A program made the translations under genes and the position numbers. From NCBI GenBank assembly GCA_015258065.1, contig JABZIZ010000003.1:62001-126000 (forward strand): 64,000 nucleotides of DNA. The letters run 5' to 3'. Position 1 is the stretch's first letter, and the number at the start of each line of letters is the position of its first letter. Shown one piece after another: positions 44,338 to 54,581 of this stretch. The notes below the pieces were generated by a model. That model was not told the origin of the DNA, made no database searches, and worked only from the letters and a program-made list of their open reading frames with translations. Source of the stretch: Lachnospiraceae bacterium. Its GTDB lineage: Bacteria > Bacillota > Clostridia > Lachnospirales > Lachnospiraceae.

Positions 44338-44829
44338 TTATTCTTCCTCCGGCTTTTCCTCTTCCAAATCTTCGTTGTTCACCAGCTCGCCCTCCACCTT
44401 CTCCACATACATAAGACCGTTCAAATGATCATATTCATGCAGGAGCGCTCTGGCCAGAAGTTCCTCTCCCTCCACGCGAATCGGTTCCATATTCAGGTCA
44501 TAGCCCTTCATCACTACATGATTCGCTCTGGTCACAATGCCGCTTTTTCCGGGAAGACTCAGACACCCTTCGTAGCCCGTCTGTTTTCCATCCGTCTCCT
44601 CGATTTCGGGATTGATGATGACAAATGCATCTTCTCCCGTTACATCAATCACGAACATTCTCTTGAGAATCCCAACCTGTGGAGCGGCAAGACCAACGCC
44701 ACCTGCCTCATGCATGGTCTCGATCATATCACTTGCCAACTCCTTGATTCTGGGCGTGATCTCTTTAATTTCCTTACACCTCTTCGTGAGAATCTCGTCT
44801 CCATATTCACGAATTGTTCGAATGGCCAA
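44338..44829 (-). CDS. def: Peptide deformylase
   Basis: This 163-residue Fe/Zn hydrolase removes N-formyl groups from nascent proteins. All three motifs are present: GVGLAAPQVG, EGCLSLPG and HEYDHLNG. I start it at TTG (44829), with GGAGGT seven bases upstream. The in-frame TTG at 44844 lies before this Shine-Dalgarno. A long acidic tail (EDLEEEKPEEE) ends it. Confidence 0.95.
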   Translation of the reverse strand: MAIRTIREYGDEILTKRCKEIKEITPRIKELASDMIETMHEAGGVGLAAPQVGILKRMFVIDVTGEDAFVIINPEIEETDGKQTGYEGCLSLPGKSGIVTRANHVVMKGYDLNMEPIRVEGEELLARALLHEYDHLNGLMYVEKVEGELVNNEDLEEEKPEEE

Positions 44830-44850
44830 CTCTCTTACCTCCAAAAACTT

Positions 44851-47154
44851 CTAAAACAAATGGACCGGATCCAAATCAAATTGCATCATGACCTGATTCT
44901 CACCGGTCTGCTCCAATTGCATTTTATACTTCTCTTCTAGCGAATCCCGTAGCGCAAACAAAAGCTCCTTCTGCGTATGCTTCACATAAACAACCATACG
45001 ATAAATGTCATTCACCCTGGAAACCGACGCATAAGCGGGTCCGATCACCACCGGTCGATCATTTGAGTGATTATATAATATTTGAAGCCTCTGTTCAATT
45101 GTCGTGCGTACCTTCGCTGCAAAGGAAACTCCCACCTCTTCCTGATGTGTAAAAATCCGAATCTGTAAAAGGTGCGCCACAGGCGGATACATCATAATCC
45201 TGCGGTATTCCATCTCTTCTGTAAAAAAAGCTTCATAGTCCTGTTTTCGACTGGCCAGAATCGCATAATGATCCGGTTGGTAGGTTTGAATCACCATCGT
45301 CCCCGGCTGTGATCCTCTTCCCGCTCTCCCGCTGGCCTGGGTGAGAAGCTGAAAGGTTCTCTCGGCAGCATGGAAATCCCCTACATTCAATGACAGATCC
45401 GCCGCAAGCGCAGAAACCAGCGTCACCCTCGGAAAATCATGTCCCTTGACAATCATCTGTGTGCCTACCAGAATATCTGCCTCGAAATTCGCGAAGGCAC
45501 AAAGAATCTTTTCGTAACTGTTTTTGGTCCTTGTCGTATCCGCATCCATCCGGAGAACCCTTGCCTGTGGAAACATCTTCTGACAGGCACGCTCAATCTG
45601 CTGTGTTCCTGCACGAAAGGCTGAAAGATAACGGGAGCCGCAGGAGGGGCAGACAGAAGGAGTTCTCTGTTCATATCCGCAGTAATGACAGACCAGCCTC
45701 CCCCCGATATGCTCCGACAACGATACGTCACAATGCGGACATTTAAACACATAACCGCACTGGCGACAGGAAACAAATCCCGCCAATCCCCTGCGGTTCA
45801 TAAACAGCATGATCTGCTCTTTTTTGGAAAGACGATCCAGAATCTGCTCGGATAGACAGGAAGAAAAGGGCGTACGGTTTCCCTTTTTTAATTCCCTGCG
45901 CATATCTGAAATCACCACTCCGGGAAGTGTCCCCCCTGTCAGTCGCCTGGTCATCTTGAACAGATGGTATTCTCCCCTCACGGCACGGTCGTAGGCCTCT
46001 AAGGAAGGCGTGGCACTCCCCAGCACCACACTTGCCCCTCCCTCTACCAAACCGGCCAGAGCTACTGCCGCCTCTCTCGTATGATATTTGGGCATGCCTT
46101 CGCTCTTATAAGTCGGTTCATGTTCCTCGTCCATGATGATCAGCCCCAGATTGGGAAAGGGGGTAAAAAGGGCGGACCGCGGGCCGATCATCACATCCAC
46201 CTCTCCCCTCCTGGCACGTTCAAACTGGTCGTACTTCTCGCCCGGGGAAAGAGAAGAATTCATCACGGAAACACGGTTGCCGAAAAAATGGTAAAACCTC
46301 ATCAGAGTTTGAAAGGTGAGCGCAATTTCCGGAATCAGCAAAATCACCGCTTTCCCTCTTTTTACCATTTCCCTTGTCAAGCGAAAATAGACCTCTGTCT
46401 TTCCGCTGCCGGTAATTCCATGAATCAAATAGGTCTTTCGTACCTTTTCATCATAGTCCTGCAATACCTTTTTTATGATCAAAGATTGTTCGGAACTAAG
46501 CGGTAATTCCTCCTGAGAGGGTTTGCAAAAGGCCTCTCCACCGACCCTTTGTACGGCATCTGCCACCGGATCCCGATAAACACCTTCCTCCTCCAGTAGG
46601 ATGACGCCCAGGTTGACCAACCCCCGTATCACTGAAGCGCTGACATTCAGTTTCTGCGTGACAAACGTATATGGCAGACGTACTTCCCTGTGATCCAATA
46701 ATGCGTTCAGGATACGCGCTCTGGCAAAATGTCCCTTTTCACTGCTCTTATTCGCAAATGATCTGGCTTCTTCTTCTGTAAACCTCAGAGAAAGGTATTT
46801 ATGCTTCAGTCCCTTCTTTCTCTGGTGAAGTGGCAGCACGCAACGAAGCGCCTGTATCATCGTGGAACCGTATTCTCTCCTCATCCAGGCGGCCAGCCTG
46901 ACATAAGTTGCTTCGACAGGCAGTTCCCCCTCGGCTCTTCCCCTGATTTCCTTTATCCTGGAGGCGTCATACTCTGTCTCCTCGGAAAAAGAAATGATAT
47001 AGCCGTTACGAACCGCATCTCCCTTCCCGAAGGGTACCTCTACGCAACTTCCTATCTCCAGCACATCTCTCAACTCTTTGGGAACCGCATAACTGAAGGG
47101 ATGGTCTACCTTGCTGTGTGCAATATCAATGATGATATTCGCATATTCTTTCAT
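44851..47154 (-). CDS. priA: Primosomal protein N' (replication restart helicase)
   Basis: This 767-residue helicase has a 3'-DNA binding domain and Walker A GITGSGKTEVYF. The DEEH box is followed by EPTYKSE. A zinc domain carries eight cysteines (CRQCGYVFKCPHC, then CHYCG and CPSCGS). It reloads the replisome at stalled forks. It follows murE by seven bases. Confidence 0.96.
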   Translation of the reverse strand: MKEYANIIIDIAHSKVDHPFSYAVPKELRDVLEIGSCVEVPFGKGDAVRNGYIISFSEETEYDASRIKEIRGRAEGELPVEATYVRLAAWMRREYGSTMIQALRCVLPLHQRKKGLKHKYLSLRFTEEEARSFANKSSEKGHFARARILNALLDHREVRLPYTFVTQKLNVSASVIRGLVNLGVILLEEEGVYRDPVADAVQRVGGEAFCKPSQEELPLSSEQSLIIKKVLQDYDEKVRKTYLIHGITGSGKTEVYFRLTREMVKRGKAVILLIPEIALTFQTLMRFYHFFGNRVSVMNSSLSPGEKYDQFERARRGEVDVMIGPRSALFTPFPNLGLIIMDEEHEPTYKSEGMPKYHTREAAVALAGLVEGGASVVLGSATPSLEAYDRAVRGEYHLFKMTRRLTGGTLPGVVISDMRRELKKGNRTPFSSCLSEQILDRLSKKEQIMLFMNRRGLAGFVSCRQCGYVFKCPHCDVSLSEHIGGRLVCHYCGYEQRTPSVCPSCGSRYLSAFRAGTQQIERACQKMFPQARVLRMDADTTRTKNSYEKILCAFANFEADILVGTQMIVKGHDFPRVTLVSALAADLSLNVGDFHAAERTFQLLTQASGRAGRGSQPGTMVIQTYQPDHYAILASRKQDYEAFFTEEMEYRRIMMYPPVAHLLQIRIFTHQEEVGVSFAAKVRTTIEQRLQILYNHSNDRPVVIGPAYASVSRVNDIYRMVVYVKHTQKELLFALRDSLEEKYKMQLEQTGENQVMMQFDLDPVHLF

Positions 47155-47161
47155 ATCTCAA

Positions 47162-48667
47162 TTACTGCTTTTGCTGCGCTTGTTGGTTTTCTTGTAGAAT
47201 CTCGTGAATCAGTACCCTCTCATCCATCGGGTACTTAACCCCTCGTATCTCCTGATAGTCCTCGTGTCCTTTGCCCGCCAAAATAATAATATCGCCTCTC
47301 TCCCCCTGCTCCATCGCATAACGAATGGCTTCCTTGCGGTCCGGAATTTCCACATAGTGTCCGTCTGTTTTCTGAATACCCGTCTCAATATCACGGATGA
47401 TCTCCATGGGGTCCTCGAACCTGGGATTGTCCGATGTAATAATGGTTAAATCCGCCAGCTTTCCGCTCACTTCTCCCATCTCGAACCGTCTTTCTCTGGA
47501 ACGATTGCCGCCACAACCAAATAAACAAATCAGACGATTGGGTCTGTAATACCGAAGCGTCGTCAAGAGGCTATGCAGCGCCATGGCATTGTGCGCATAA
47601 TCAATCATCAGGGTATAATCATCCGAGACTTTAACCATCTCAATTCTGCCACGCACCCGAACCTTTTTGAGCGCCTCTTCCATCTCCTCTACCCAGCACC
47701 CCATCCGATGCGCCACCGCAATGGCACATAACGCATTATAGACGCTGAACTTTCCCGGCATGGCAATCTCCGCATGCATGTTCACGATGCCTTTCGTATC
47801 GAAGTAGACGCCAAGTTCGCCGGGCTTGTGCATATATGCAAGAGCCTCCGCCTTTAAATCCGCCCCGTCCCCCAGTCCGAAGGTCGTCAAGTCGCAGGTA
47901 TGTCCTTCCAGAATCTGAGGCAGATGCTCGTCGTCTGCGTTTACAATGCCATGCTTGCACTGCTGAAACAAAAGTCCCTTACAATGCATATACTCAGCAA
48001 AATCTTTGTGCTCATTCGGACCGATATGATCCGGCTCAATGTTCGTAAAAATCCCCATGTCAAACAGGAAGCCCTGTGTTCTGTGCATCATCAGCGCCTG
48101 AGAAGACACTTCCATCACCACTGCCTTCATTCCCGCATCCGCCATCCTTCTAAAATCCCTCTGCAAGCTAAGGGATTCCGGAGTGGTATTGCTGGCAGGA
48201 AAATGCTCTTCCCCAATGATCATCTCAATGGTTCCGATCAGGCCCGTTTTGATTCCGGCATTCTCCAGCATATTTTTGACAAGATAGGTGGTGGTCGTCT
48301 TTCCCTTGGTTCCGGTAATCCCGATCGTCGTCAGTTCCTTGGCCGGATGAGAATAGAAGGCCGCTGCAATAAAGGCCATTGCATAACGGGTATCCTTCAC
48401 ACGAATCACGACCGTCTGCGTGTTCTTTGGAATCTCCACCTCCTCTTCTACCACGATGGCAGCCGCCTTCCTGGCAAAAGCCTCGAAAGCCTTCGTATGG
48501 CCATCGAAATTGCTTCCCCGAATGCAGAGGAACAGGCAACCCTCCTGCAACTTTCTGGAATCGTTGACCAGTTCCTTCACTTCTGTCTGCATAGCAGATA
48601 CGCCTTTGTCATCTCCGCCATTTACGATCTCATAGGAAATTTCTTTGAACAGCTCTTCCAGTTTCAT
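47162..48667 (-). CDS. murE: UDP-MurNAc-tripeptide synthetase (MurE)
   Basis: This 501-residue Mur ligase has P-loop TGTKGKTTTTYLVKN and NIEPDHIGPNEHKDFAEY. DNPR in TSDNPRFEDPMEII is the specificity motif of meso-diaminopimelate-adding enzymes. A DAP-type peptidoglycan is therefore inferred. It lies outside the dcw cluster, between recJ and priA. Confidence 0.95.
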   Translation of the reverse strand: MKLEELFKEISYEIVNGGDDKGVSAMQTEVKELVNDSRKLQEGCLFLCIRGSNFDGHTKAFEAFARKAAAIVVEEEVEIPKNTQTVVIRVKDTRYAMAFIAAAFYSHPAKELTTIGITGTKGKTTTTYLVKNMLENAGIKTGLIGTIEMIIGEEHFPASNTTPESLSLQRDFRRMADAGMKAVVMEVSSQALMMHRTQGFLFDMGIFTNIEPDHIGPNEHKDFAEYMHCKGLLFQQCKHGIVNADDEHLPQILEGHTCDLTTFGLGDGADLKAEALAYMHKPGELGVYFDTKGIVNMHAEIAMPGKFSVYNALCAIAVAHRMGCWVEEMEEALKKVRVRGRIEMVKVSDDYTLMIDYAHNAMALHSLLTTLRYYRPNRLICLFGCGGNRSRERRFEMGEVSGKLADLTIITSDNPRFEDPMEIIRDIETGIQKTDGHYVEIPDRKEAIRYAMEQGERGDIIILAGKGHEDYQEIRGVKYPMDERVLIHEILQENQQAQQKQ

Positions 48668-48680
48668 TCGTACTCCTCTC

Positions 48681-50498
48681 TTATCCGATTACCTTGTAGT
48701 CTTCCATCACCAGTTGAAGACTCTGCCGATTCCCCCATTCGTTCACCTGTGGATAATAGGCGATCGCAATCTCAAGAACCTTCTCCTCCTGCTCTTTTGT
48801 TTTGCAAAGGGGGGACAAAGCGCTTCTTCTCCCGTATAGAGCACAAAGAGCCGACTCTCCAAAATGCTTCTTTAAAAAGTCATCAAAGCAATCCACCTCC
48901 TTAAAACAGAGCAGATCATACCTTCTTCCCGTCTCATCTGTCACCTGATATTTACCGACATTTCCCTGTTTCCCCAGCCGCATGCCATGAAGAAGGCGAA
49001 TCTTTCTGGTGGCAAACAGGGGTTGTTTATTTCCATTCCCATAGGGAGCCAGCGCCTCCCACTCACGAATCAGCGGGATGGATAAGACAGAAGGCGGAAG
49101 TTCCATATCCAAATGCAGGACTTCCTCCAGATCGTCCTTCGTCAGGAGAGACGCATCATTTAATCTTTTTCTTAGATCTGCAATCCGGTCTTCCTTCATC
49201 GAAAAACCAGCCGCCATCGGATGTCCGCCAAATTTGGTAAACAGGTCTTTTACTGCGGATAAGGCTTCGAACATATTATAAGAAGGAATGGATCTTCCAC
49301 TTCCCTTCACCCCATCTTCCGACGCCGTAATCACAAGCGTTGGACGATGGCTAAATTCCCTGATCCTACCCGCTACGATCCCTGCAATGGATTCATGCAG
49401 ATGGGGGAGGTAAATCACCAGGATGTCCGGCAGGCTTCCCTCTTTCTCTTTCTTCATCTCCTCAAGCACTTCTTTGGCCTGCGCAACGCCTTCTCTGGTC
49501 AACTCCTTGCGGCTGTCATTTAAAGCCTTTAGTTCATTGGCAAGCTGCAGGGCTACTTCCTTATTATTTGCACGAAGCAGGTGCAGCCCCCGTTGTGCAA
49601 AATCCAACCTCCCTGTAGCGTTCAAACAGGGACCAAGAACAAATCCAAGGTGATAGGTGCTAATCTTGCTTTCTGAAAGACCGTTCACGCGAACCAGCGC
49701 TTCCAGTCCAAAACCTGTGGTCTTATTTGCGAAGCAGCTCAGTCCCCTCTTAACGATGATTCGATTTTCATCTAAGAGCGGCATGACATCACAGACCGTT
49801 GCCAAAGCGGCGAAGGGATAGAGCTTATCCATTTTCGCTTCCTCTTCCCTTCCCTCTTGGTGTAGAAGCACCTGCATCCACTTAAAGGCAACCACCGCTC
49901 CGCAAATATCATGAAAAGGATAGCTGCTGTCCGCCCGTTTGGGATTTACCACCGCATCCGCCTCCGGAAGCAGATCCTCTCCGGAACCCTCCTTTGGCAC
50001 ATCATGATGATCGCTCACAATGACCGTCATCCCAACTTCTTTGGCGTGTTTTACCTGATCCCGTGCGGCGATACCGTTGTCACAGGTCAAAATGGTGTCC
50101 ACGCCGTCTTTTTTTGCCTGATCCACCAACAGCGTACTGATCCCATATCCGTCCCGTATACGATGTGGGAGTACCACATCCACCTCTGCCTGCAGACCGT
50201 TCAGAACTTTCCATAAAATATAGGAAGAGCAAATGCCGTCCACATCATAATCTCCGATAATGCGAATCTTTTTTTTCTCCCGCAACTTATCCTGCAGAAT
50301 GGAGACTGCACGCTCCACATCCGGGAGCAGAAAAGGATCCCGCAGACCCCCTTCCTCGCAGTTCAAATAAGCTGCGATCTCACTTTCCTCCACCAGTCCT
50401 CTGTTTCGCAGAAGCCTGGCGGTAATCGGTGAGAGATGGAACGTCTGTGCGATCCTGTTAAAATCTGCCTTCTTTGCGGAGATCATCCACTTAGACAT
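48681..50498 (-). CDS. recJ: Single-stranded-DNA 5'-3' exonuclease RecJ
   Basis: These 605 residues have the DHH phosphoesterase motifs IIGDYDVDGICSSY, CDNGIAA and SDHHDVP. The DHHA1 motif GGHPMAAGFSM and an OB fold follow. It acts in recombination and mismatch/base-excision repair. It overlaps the secDF stop by 8 bases. Confidence 0.95.
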   Translation of the reverse strand: MSKWMISAKKADFNRIAQTFHLSPITARLLRNRGLVEESEIAAYLNCEEGGLRDPFLLPDVERAVSILQDKLREKKKIRIIGDYDVDGICSSYILWKVLNGLQAEVDVVLPHRIRDGYGISTLLVDQAKKDGVDTILTCDNGIAARDQVKHAKEVGMTVIVSDHHDVPKEGSGEDLLPEADAVVNPKRADSSYPFHDICGAVVAFKWMQVLLHQEGREEEAKMDKLYPFAALATVCDVMPLLDENRIIVKRGLSCFANKTTGFGLEALVRVNGLSESKISTYHLGFVLGPCLNATGRLDFAQRGLHLLRANNKEVALQLANELKALNDSRKELTREGVAQAKEVLEEMKKEKEGSLPDILVIYLPHLHESIAGIVAGRIREFSHRPTLVITASEDGVKGSGRSIPSYNMFEALSAVKDLFTKFGGHPMAAGFSMKEDRIADLRKRLNDASLLTKDDLEEVLHLDMELPPSVLSIPLIREWEALAPYGNGNKQPLFATRKIRLLHGMRLGKQGNVGKYQVTDETGRRYDLLCFKEVDCFDDFLKKHFGESALCALYGRRSALSPLCKTKEQEEKVLEIAIAYYPQVNEWGNRQSLQLVMEDYKVIG

Positions 50499-52722
50499 GA
50501 AGTTTTTTGTCCTTCTTTTTCATGTCATACCAAAGCGGAGAGGCGATGAAAATAGATGAATAAGTTCCACAGATGATGCCTACCATGAGGGGAAGAGCAA
50601 AATTGCGAATATCCGTCACGCCAAAAATAAAGAGGGATAGTACCATCAGGAAGGTAGTTAAGGAAGTGAATAAACTTCTGGACATCGTCTGTGTCACACT
50701 CGTGTTGATGAGCTCCTCCTTATTCAGCTTCCCGCGCGCTTTATTTTCACGAATACGGTCAAAGGTCACGATGGTATCGTTAATCGAGTAACCGACAATC
50801 GTCAATACACTTGCAATGAACGTATTTCCCACTTCAATCCTGGTGACGACATAGCAAAGGGTCACGATGACGGCATCATGAGCCAGTGCAATAATGGCAG
50901 CAATACCAAACTGCATATCGCTAAAGCGGATTCTCACGTAGAACAGGATACAAACCAGAGCAATCAGAACCGATAAGATGGCATCTCTTGACATTTCATC
51001 AGAGATCGTTGCCGAAATGGTCTCTGCAGCAATTTTATCCTCCGGTACCTTGAACTGATCCTGTAGAGCAGTACTCATCGCCTTTCGCTGTTCTACCGAG
51101 AGAGGTATGGTCTTGAAAATGACTTCCTTGGTTCCCGAAACCGTCTGGGTCTGTACAGAGGAAACACCTGTTGCCTTTCTGATTGCGGGAACTACGTTGG
51201 CGTCCAGATCCTGCAACGTATGATTTTCGTTAAAAGTTACTGTCGTTGATGTTCCACCCACAAAATCAAGAGAGAAGTTCATCGGCCCTTTTCCAGATGC
51301 TGTATTGAAAAGCATCACGATCACGCCGATTGCCATGATTCCGAGGGAAATCGCATAATAAATCTTGCGGTTCTTAATAATTGAAAGATATTTGATTTGT
51401 TCCGGTTTCCCGTACAACTTCTCTCCCTGCAGTCCGATTCCGTACAGGCAGGCAGAAACCGCCCTTGTAACGAGAAGCGCCGAGAACAGGGAAACCACCG
51501 TACCTAAGGTCAAGGTATAAGCAAACCCGCGGATGGTACCTGTTCCGAAGATCATTAAGACAACTGCTGCGATCAGAGTGGTAATATTTCCATCTAAAAT
51601 GGCCGAGAGTGCCGCATGATATCCGGATTTCATGGCTTCCTTTACACTCTTACCTGCCTGCATCTCTTCTCTGATTCTTGCAAAAACAAGGACGTTTGCA
51701 TCCACCGCCATGCCGATTGAGAGAATAATACCTGCAATGCCGGGCAGAGTCAAAGTGATCTCCAGCCCGTCCAGCAGGATGACGACCAGGCAGCAATAGA
51801 AAGCCAGCGCAATGTCTGCGGCAAGGCCCAGGATCCGGTAAACCAATAGCATGAAGAGTACCACCATGGCAAAACCGACCAGCGCCGCAATCAGGCTGGA
51901 GTGAATCGCCTCTACCCCCAGCTGCGCACCCACCACGTTGGAGCGAAGCTCTTTTAACTGCAGACTGAGACCGCCGATTCGGATGGTGCTTGCCAGATTC
52001 TGCGCCTCTTCCACGGTAAAGGCACCGGTGATCTGCGCTCTTCCGTTTTTGATTTCACTGTTCACCTTCGGAACCGAGACAAACTTCCCATCATAATAGA
52101 TGGCGATCGTCTCTCCTTTTTCAAAAGCTCTCTTCGTGGCCTTCGCAAACTTCTTCCTGCCGGCGTCCGTCAGCTGTAAGTCAACCATGTATTCTTTCGC
52201 ACCGGTAGAAGAATCGGTCTGGGCGCCTGCCTGCGCCGTTTTGACATCGGTTCCTTTCATCACCACGGAACCTTCCATGTCCAGCGCAGCAATATTTTTG
52301 GTGAGCTTATACTCGCCGCCCTGAGAAGTATAATTTTCTTCTCCCTTGGAATTCGTCTGTGCGATGAAATACAGATTTCCCGGCTGCCCCAGTTCTGTAA
52401 GAATCTTATCCGCATCATTCACTCCGGGAATCTCAATGCTGATCCGGTTGGATCCCTCTTTGTAAACCTGCGCCTCCGTACTGTACTGACTGACTCTCTG
52501 CTGAAGCTTGTATACGGTATCGCTCATATCCTCGGCAGACGGATTTTTATCTCCGACGACCTGATAAGTGATACTGACCCCGCCGGCCAGATCCAACCCG
52601 AGATTGATCGAATGAACCGATCCATCCTTCGTTTTACCGATTCCGAACCAGGCAATGTACCCCAGACCCAAAAGAGATGCCAGGAGCAAAATCAATGCAA
52701 CCCATGATTTTGTGCGTTTCAT
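50491..52722 (-). CDS. secDF: Fused SecD-SecF protein-export protein
   Basis: These 743 residues contain a complete SecD half (LGLDLAGGVSITYQ, then DANVLVFARIREE). The SecF half begins near residue 450 (FSLDFVGGTS, then YSINDTIVTFDRIRE). Twelve membrane helices are predicted. It drives late translocation using the proton gradient. The fusion is also found in Bacillus. It is downstream of the SCIFF maturase, a frequent clostridial arrangement. Confidence 0.95.
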   Translation of the reverse strand: MKRTKSWVALILLLASLLGLGYIAWFGIGKTKDGSVHSINLGLDLAGGVSITYQVVGDKNPSAEDMSDTVYKLQQRVSQYSTEAQVYKEGSNRISIEIPGVNDADKILTELGQPGNLYFIAQTNSKGEENYTSQGGEYKLTKNIAALDMEGSVVMKGTDVKTAQAGAQTDSSTGAKEYMVDLQLTDAGRKKFAKATKRAFEKGETIAIYYDGKFVSVPKVNSEIKNGRAQITGAFTVEEAQNLASTIRIGGLSLQLKELRSNVVGAQLGVEAIHSSLIAALVGFAMVVLFMLLVYRILGLAADIALAFYCCLVVILLDGLEITLTLPGIAGIILSIGMAVDANVLVFARIREEMQAGKSVKEAMKSGYHAALSAILDGNITTLIAAVVLMIFGTGTIRGFAYTLTLGTVVSLFSALLVTRAVSACLYGIGLQGEKLYGKPEQIKYLSIIKNRKIYYAISLGIMAIGVIVMLFNTASGKGPMNFSLDFVGGTSTTVTFNENHTLQDLDANVVPAIRKATGVSSVQTQTVSGTKEVIFKTIPLSVEQRKAMSTALQDQFKVPEDKIAAETISATISDEMSRDAILSVLIALVCILFYVRIRFSDMQFGIAAIIALAHDAVIVTLCYVVTRIEVGNTFIASVLTIVGYSINDTIVTFDRIRENKARGKLNKEELINTSVTQTMSRSLFTSLTTFLMVLSLFIFGVTDIRNFALPLMVGIICGTYSSIFIASPLWYDMKKKDKKLHV

Positions 52723-52749
52723 CTTGTCTCTTCCCTTCCTTTTCTCACC

Positions 52750-54252
52750 TTATTCCGATTCATCCGCCTTTTCATTTGGAGAAGAATCTTCCTCTGCAAG
52801 CGCCGCCTGAATCATAATGGCGCATTCCACCCGCTTGCGCTGCAGCTCACAGCCAATCGAATAGGTTCCGTTAATATCTCCGGTAAAGTTATAAGCATTG
52901 GCTGCACATCCCCCACTGCAATAATATCGTGCAAAACAGTTCCTGCATTCCTTCTTCGTGTATACGTTGCAAGCCTTGAATTCACCAACCAGATCCGTCC
53001 GGTTCACGCCATGAAACACATCTCCCAAAATGAACTTCTCATTGCCGACAAACTGATGGCAGGGATAGAGCTCCCCCCACGGCGTTACCCCCAGGTACTC
53101 GCAACCGCTTCCACAGCCGGAAAGCCTTTTGGCCACACAGGGACCTCCGGTCAAATCAATGTCGAAGTGGAAGAAATGGAAATCTCTGCCTTCTCTGTGG
53201 CGTTTCAGCAAAAACTGCGCCAACTGATCGTACTCCTCAAACAGAGCGGGCAAATCCTCTTCACGAAGGGCATAATCGTCCTCCGGCTTCGCCACCACCG
53301 GTTCCACCGAAATCTGCTGAAAGCCAAGGTTTGCCAGCTCTTCCACATCCTTGGAAAAGTCCAGATTATATCTGGTAAAGGTTCCCCTGACAAAATAATT
53401 CTGTTGATTTCTGCTGTTTGCCGCCTTTAGGAATTTGGGAACAATGGTGTCATAACTGGATCCTCGTCTTCCCGGAAAAGGACGCATCCGGTCATGCACT
53501 TCTCTTCTGCCGTCTATGCTGAGCACGAGGTTTGCCATCTCCCGATTGGCGAATTCCAGAATCTCATCATTCAAAAGAACCCCGTTTGTGGTCAACGTAA
53601 AGCGGAACCTTTTATCATTTTTCTTTTCCAGCTCCCTGCCATAAGCCACTATATTCTTAACCACTTCCCAGTTCATCAGGGGTTCCCCGCCAAAGAAATC
53701 CACTTCCAGATTTCTACGGTTTCCGGAATGATCCATCAGGAAATCGAGGGCTGCCTTGCCGACTTCCAGTGACATCAGTCCTCTCTTCCCCCCGTGGTAT
53801 TGCCCTTCATCCGCAAAGCAATAACTGCACCTGAGATTACAATCATGCGCTATATTCAGACAGAGCGCCTTTACAACGGTTTCTCTGTCCTGAAACCCGT
53901 CCACGTATTCCTCATAAATGTCTTCTGAAAAAAGAAGCTCCTGCGCAACCAGCTCCTCAATCTCAGACAAAGCTTCTTCCAGCGTCTTTCTATCATATTT
54001 CTCCTGTAAAGCGGCATCTGAAAAAACAGCCTTGCGCATGGCAGAAAAATCTCCATCACAGCGCCCGCCTTCCTTGTCACCTGCTTTACAGCTTTCTTTC
54101 TCACACCCGGAAGAATGCATGCGGCACTTCTTCTCATAGGCCTTTTCACAAACGGGAATCATATCGTAAACCGCACGATCTACCACATGCACGGAACCGC
54201 TGTTTACATCCAGGACGATATGATAACCGCCATTTTTATAACAATGAACCAT
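52750..54252 (-). CDS. scfB: SCIFF peptide thioether maturase (radical SAM/SPASM)
   Basis: This 500-residue radical-SAM enzyme has CxxxCxxC at Cys138, 142 and 145 (CNLRCSYC). A C-terminal SPASM domain binds auxiliary clusters (CGSGCEYLGVTPWGELYPC, then CRNCFARYYCSGGC). The family makes thioether cross-links in the SCIFF peptide, whose gene lies 101 bases upstream. Residues 34-65 contain five extra cysteines (34, 43, 50, 55, 65), which I cannot assign to a known cluster. Confidence 0.93.
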   Translation of the reverse strand: MVHCYKNGGYHIVLDVNSGSVHVVDRAVYDMIPVCEKAYEKKCRMHSSGCEKESCKAGDKEGGRCDGDFSAMRKAVFSDAALQEKYDRKTLEEALSEIEELVAQELLFSEDIYEEYVDGFQDRETVVKALCLNIAHDCNLRCSYCFADEGQYHGGKRGLMSLEVGKAALDFLMDHSGNRRNLEVDFFGGEPLMNWEVVKNIVAYGRELEKKNDKRFRFTLTTNGVLLNDEILEFANREMANLVLSIDGRREVHDRMRPFPGRRGSSYDTIVPKFLKAANSRNQQNYFVRGTFTRYNLDFSKDVEELANLGFQQISVEPVVAKPEDDYALREEDLPALFEEYDQLAQFLLKRHREGRDFHFFHFDIDLTGGPCVAKRLSGCGSGCEYLGVTPWGELYPCHQFVGNEKFILGDVFHGVNRTDLVGEFKACNVYTKKECRNCFARYYCSGGCAANAYNFTGDINGTYSIGCELQRKRVECAIMIQAALAEEDSSPNEKADESE

Positions 54253-54299
54253 GAATCAAACCTTTTTCCAAACAAATTTCATCAACTTACCACATGAAA

Positions 54300-54329
54300 C
54301 AGGCAGCGGCATTTCCCGCCCGCTGCCTG
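54300..54329 (-). terminator. Hairpin after the SCIFF gene
   Basis: A perfect 10-bp GC-rich stem (CAGGCAGCGG / CCGCTGCCTG) has a 10-base loop and a weak TTTCA tail. It probably attenuates, so that the small peptide is made in excess over its maturase. Confidence 0.6.
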
Positions 54330-54353
54330 CAAAACAACCCACCGAGCGAACAC

Positions 54354-54500
54354 TTATTTCTTGAGCTGTTCGCATTTCTGGTTGCCAACGGTGCAAGAGG
54401 TCTTGCAAGCCGACTGGCAGGAAGTCTGGCACTCACCGCAACCACCCTTCTTCATACTTTCCTTCAAATTCCTGGTCGCCAGAGTTCTGATTCTCTTCAT
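54354..54500 (-). CDS. scfA: SCIFF ribosomal peptide precursor (six cysteines)
   Basis: This 48-codon gene encodes a leader with MKRIRTLATRNLKESMKKGG, then a core with Cys at 21, 24, 28, 32, 36 and 43. The segment GECQTSCQSACKTSCTVGNQ is nearly invariant in the SCIFF family (six cysteines in forty-five). An excellent RBS (AAAGGAGA) precedes the ATG. The mature peptide carries thioether links; its cellular role is not established. Confidence 0.96.
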   Translation of the reverse strand: MKRIRTLATRNLKESMKKGGCGECQTSCQSACKTSCTVGNQKCEQLKK

Positions 54501-54553
54501 TCTCTCTGTTCTCCTTTGCTATAATCAATAAACACCCGCAAAAAACACAACTC

Positions 54554-54581
54554 AGTATAGCATGATTCATTTACTTGTGAA
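54554..54581 (-). promoter_or_regulatory. Probable promoter of scfA
   Basis: On the minus strand, -35 TTCACA (54576-54581), a 16-base spacer and -10 TATACT (54554-54559) lie 54 bases before scfA. The -35 overlaps the end of the preceding gene. It may drive the long scfA-to-rlmN array. Confidence 0.65.

Noticed and set aside
47900..48904. 334-codon plus-strand open frame opposite murE and recJ
   Set aside because: Antisense shadow of two intact essential genes, with no signal or domain.
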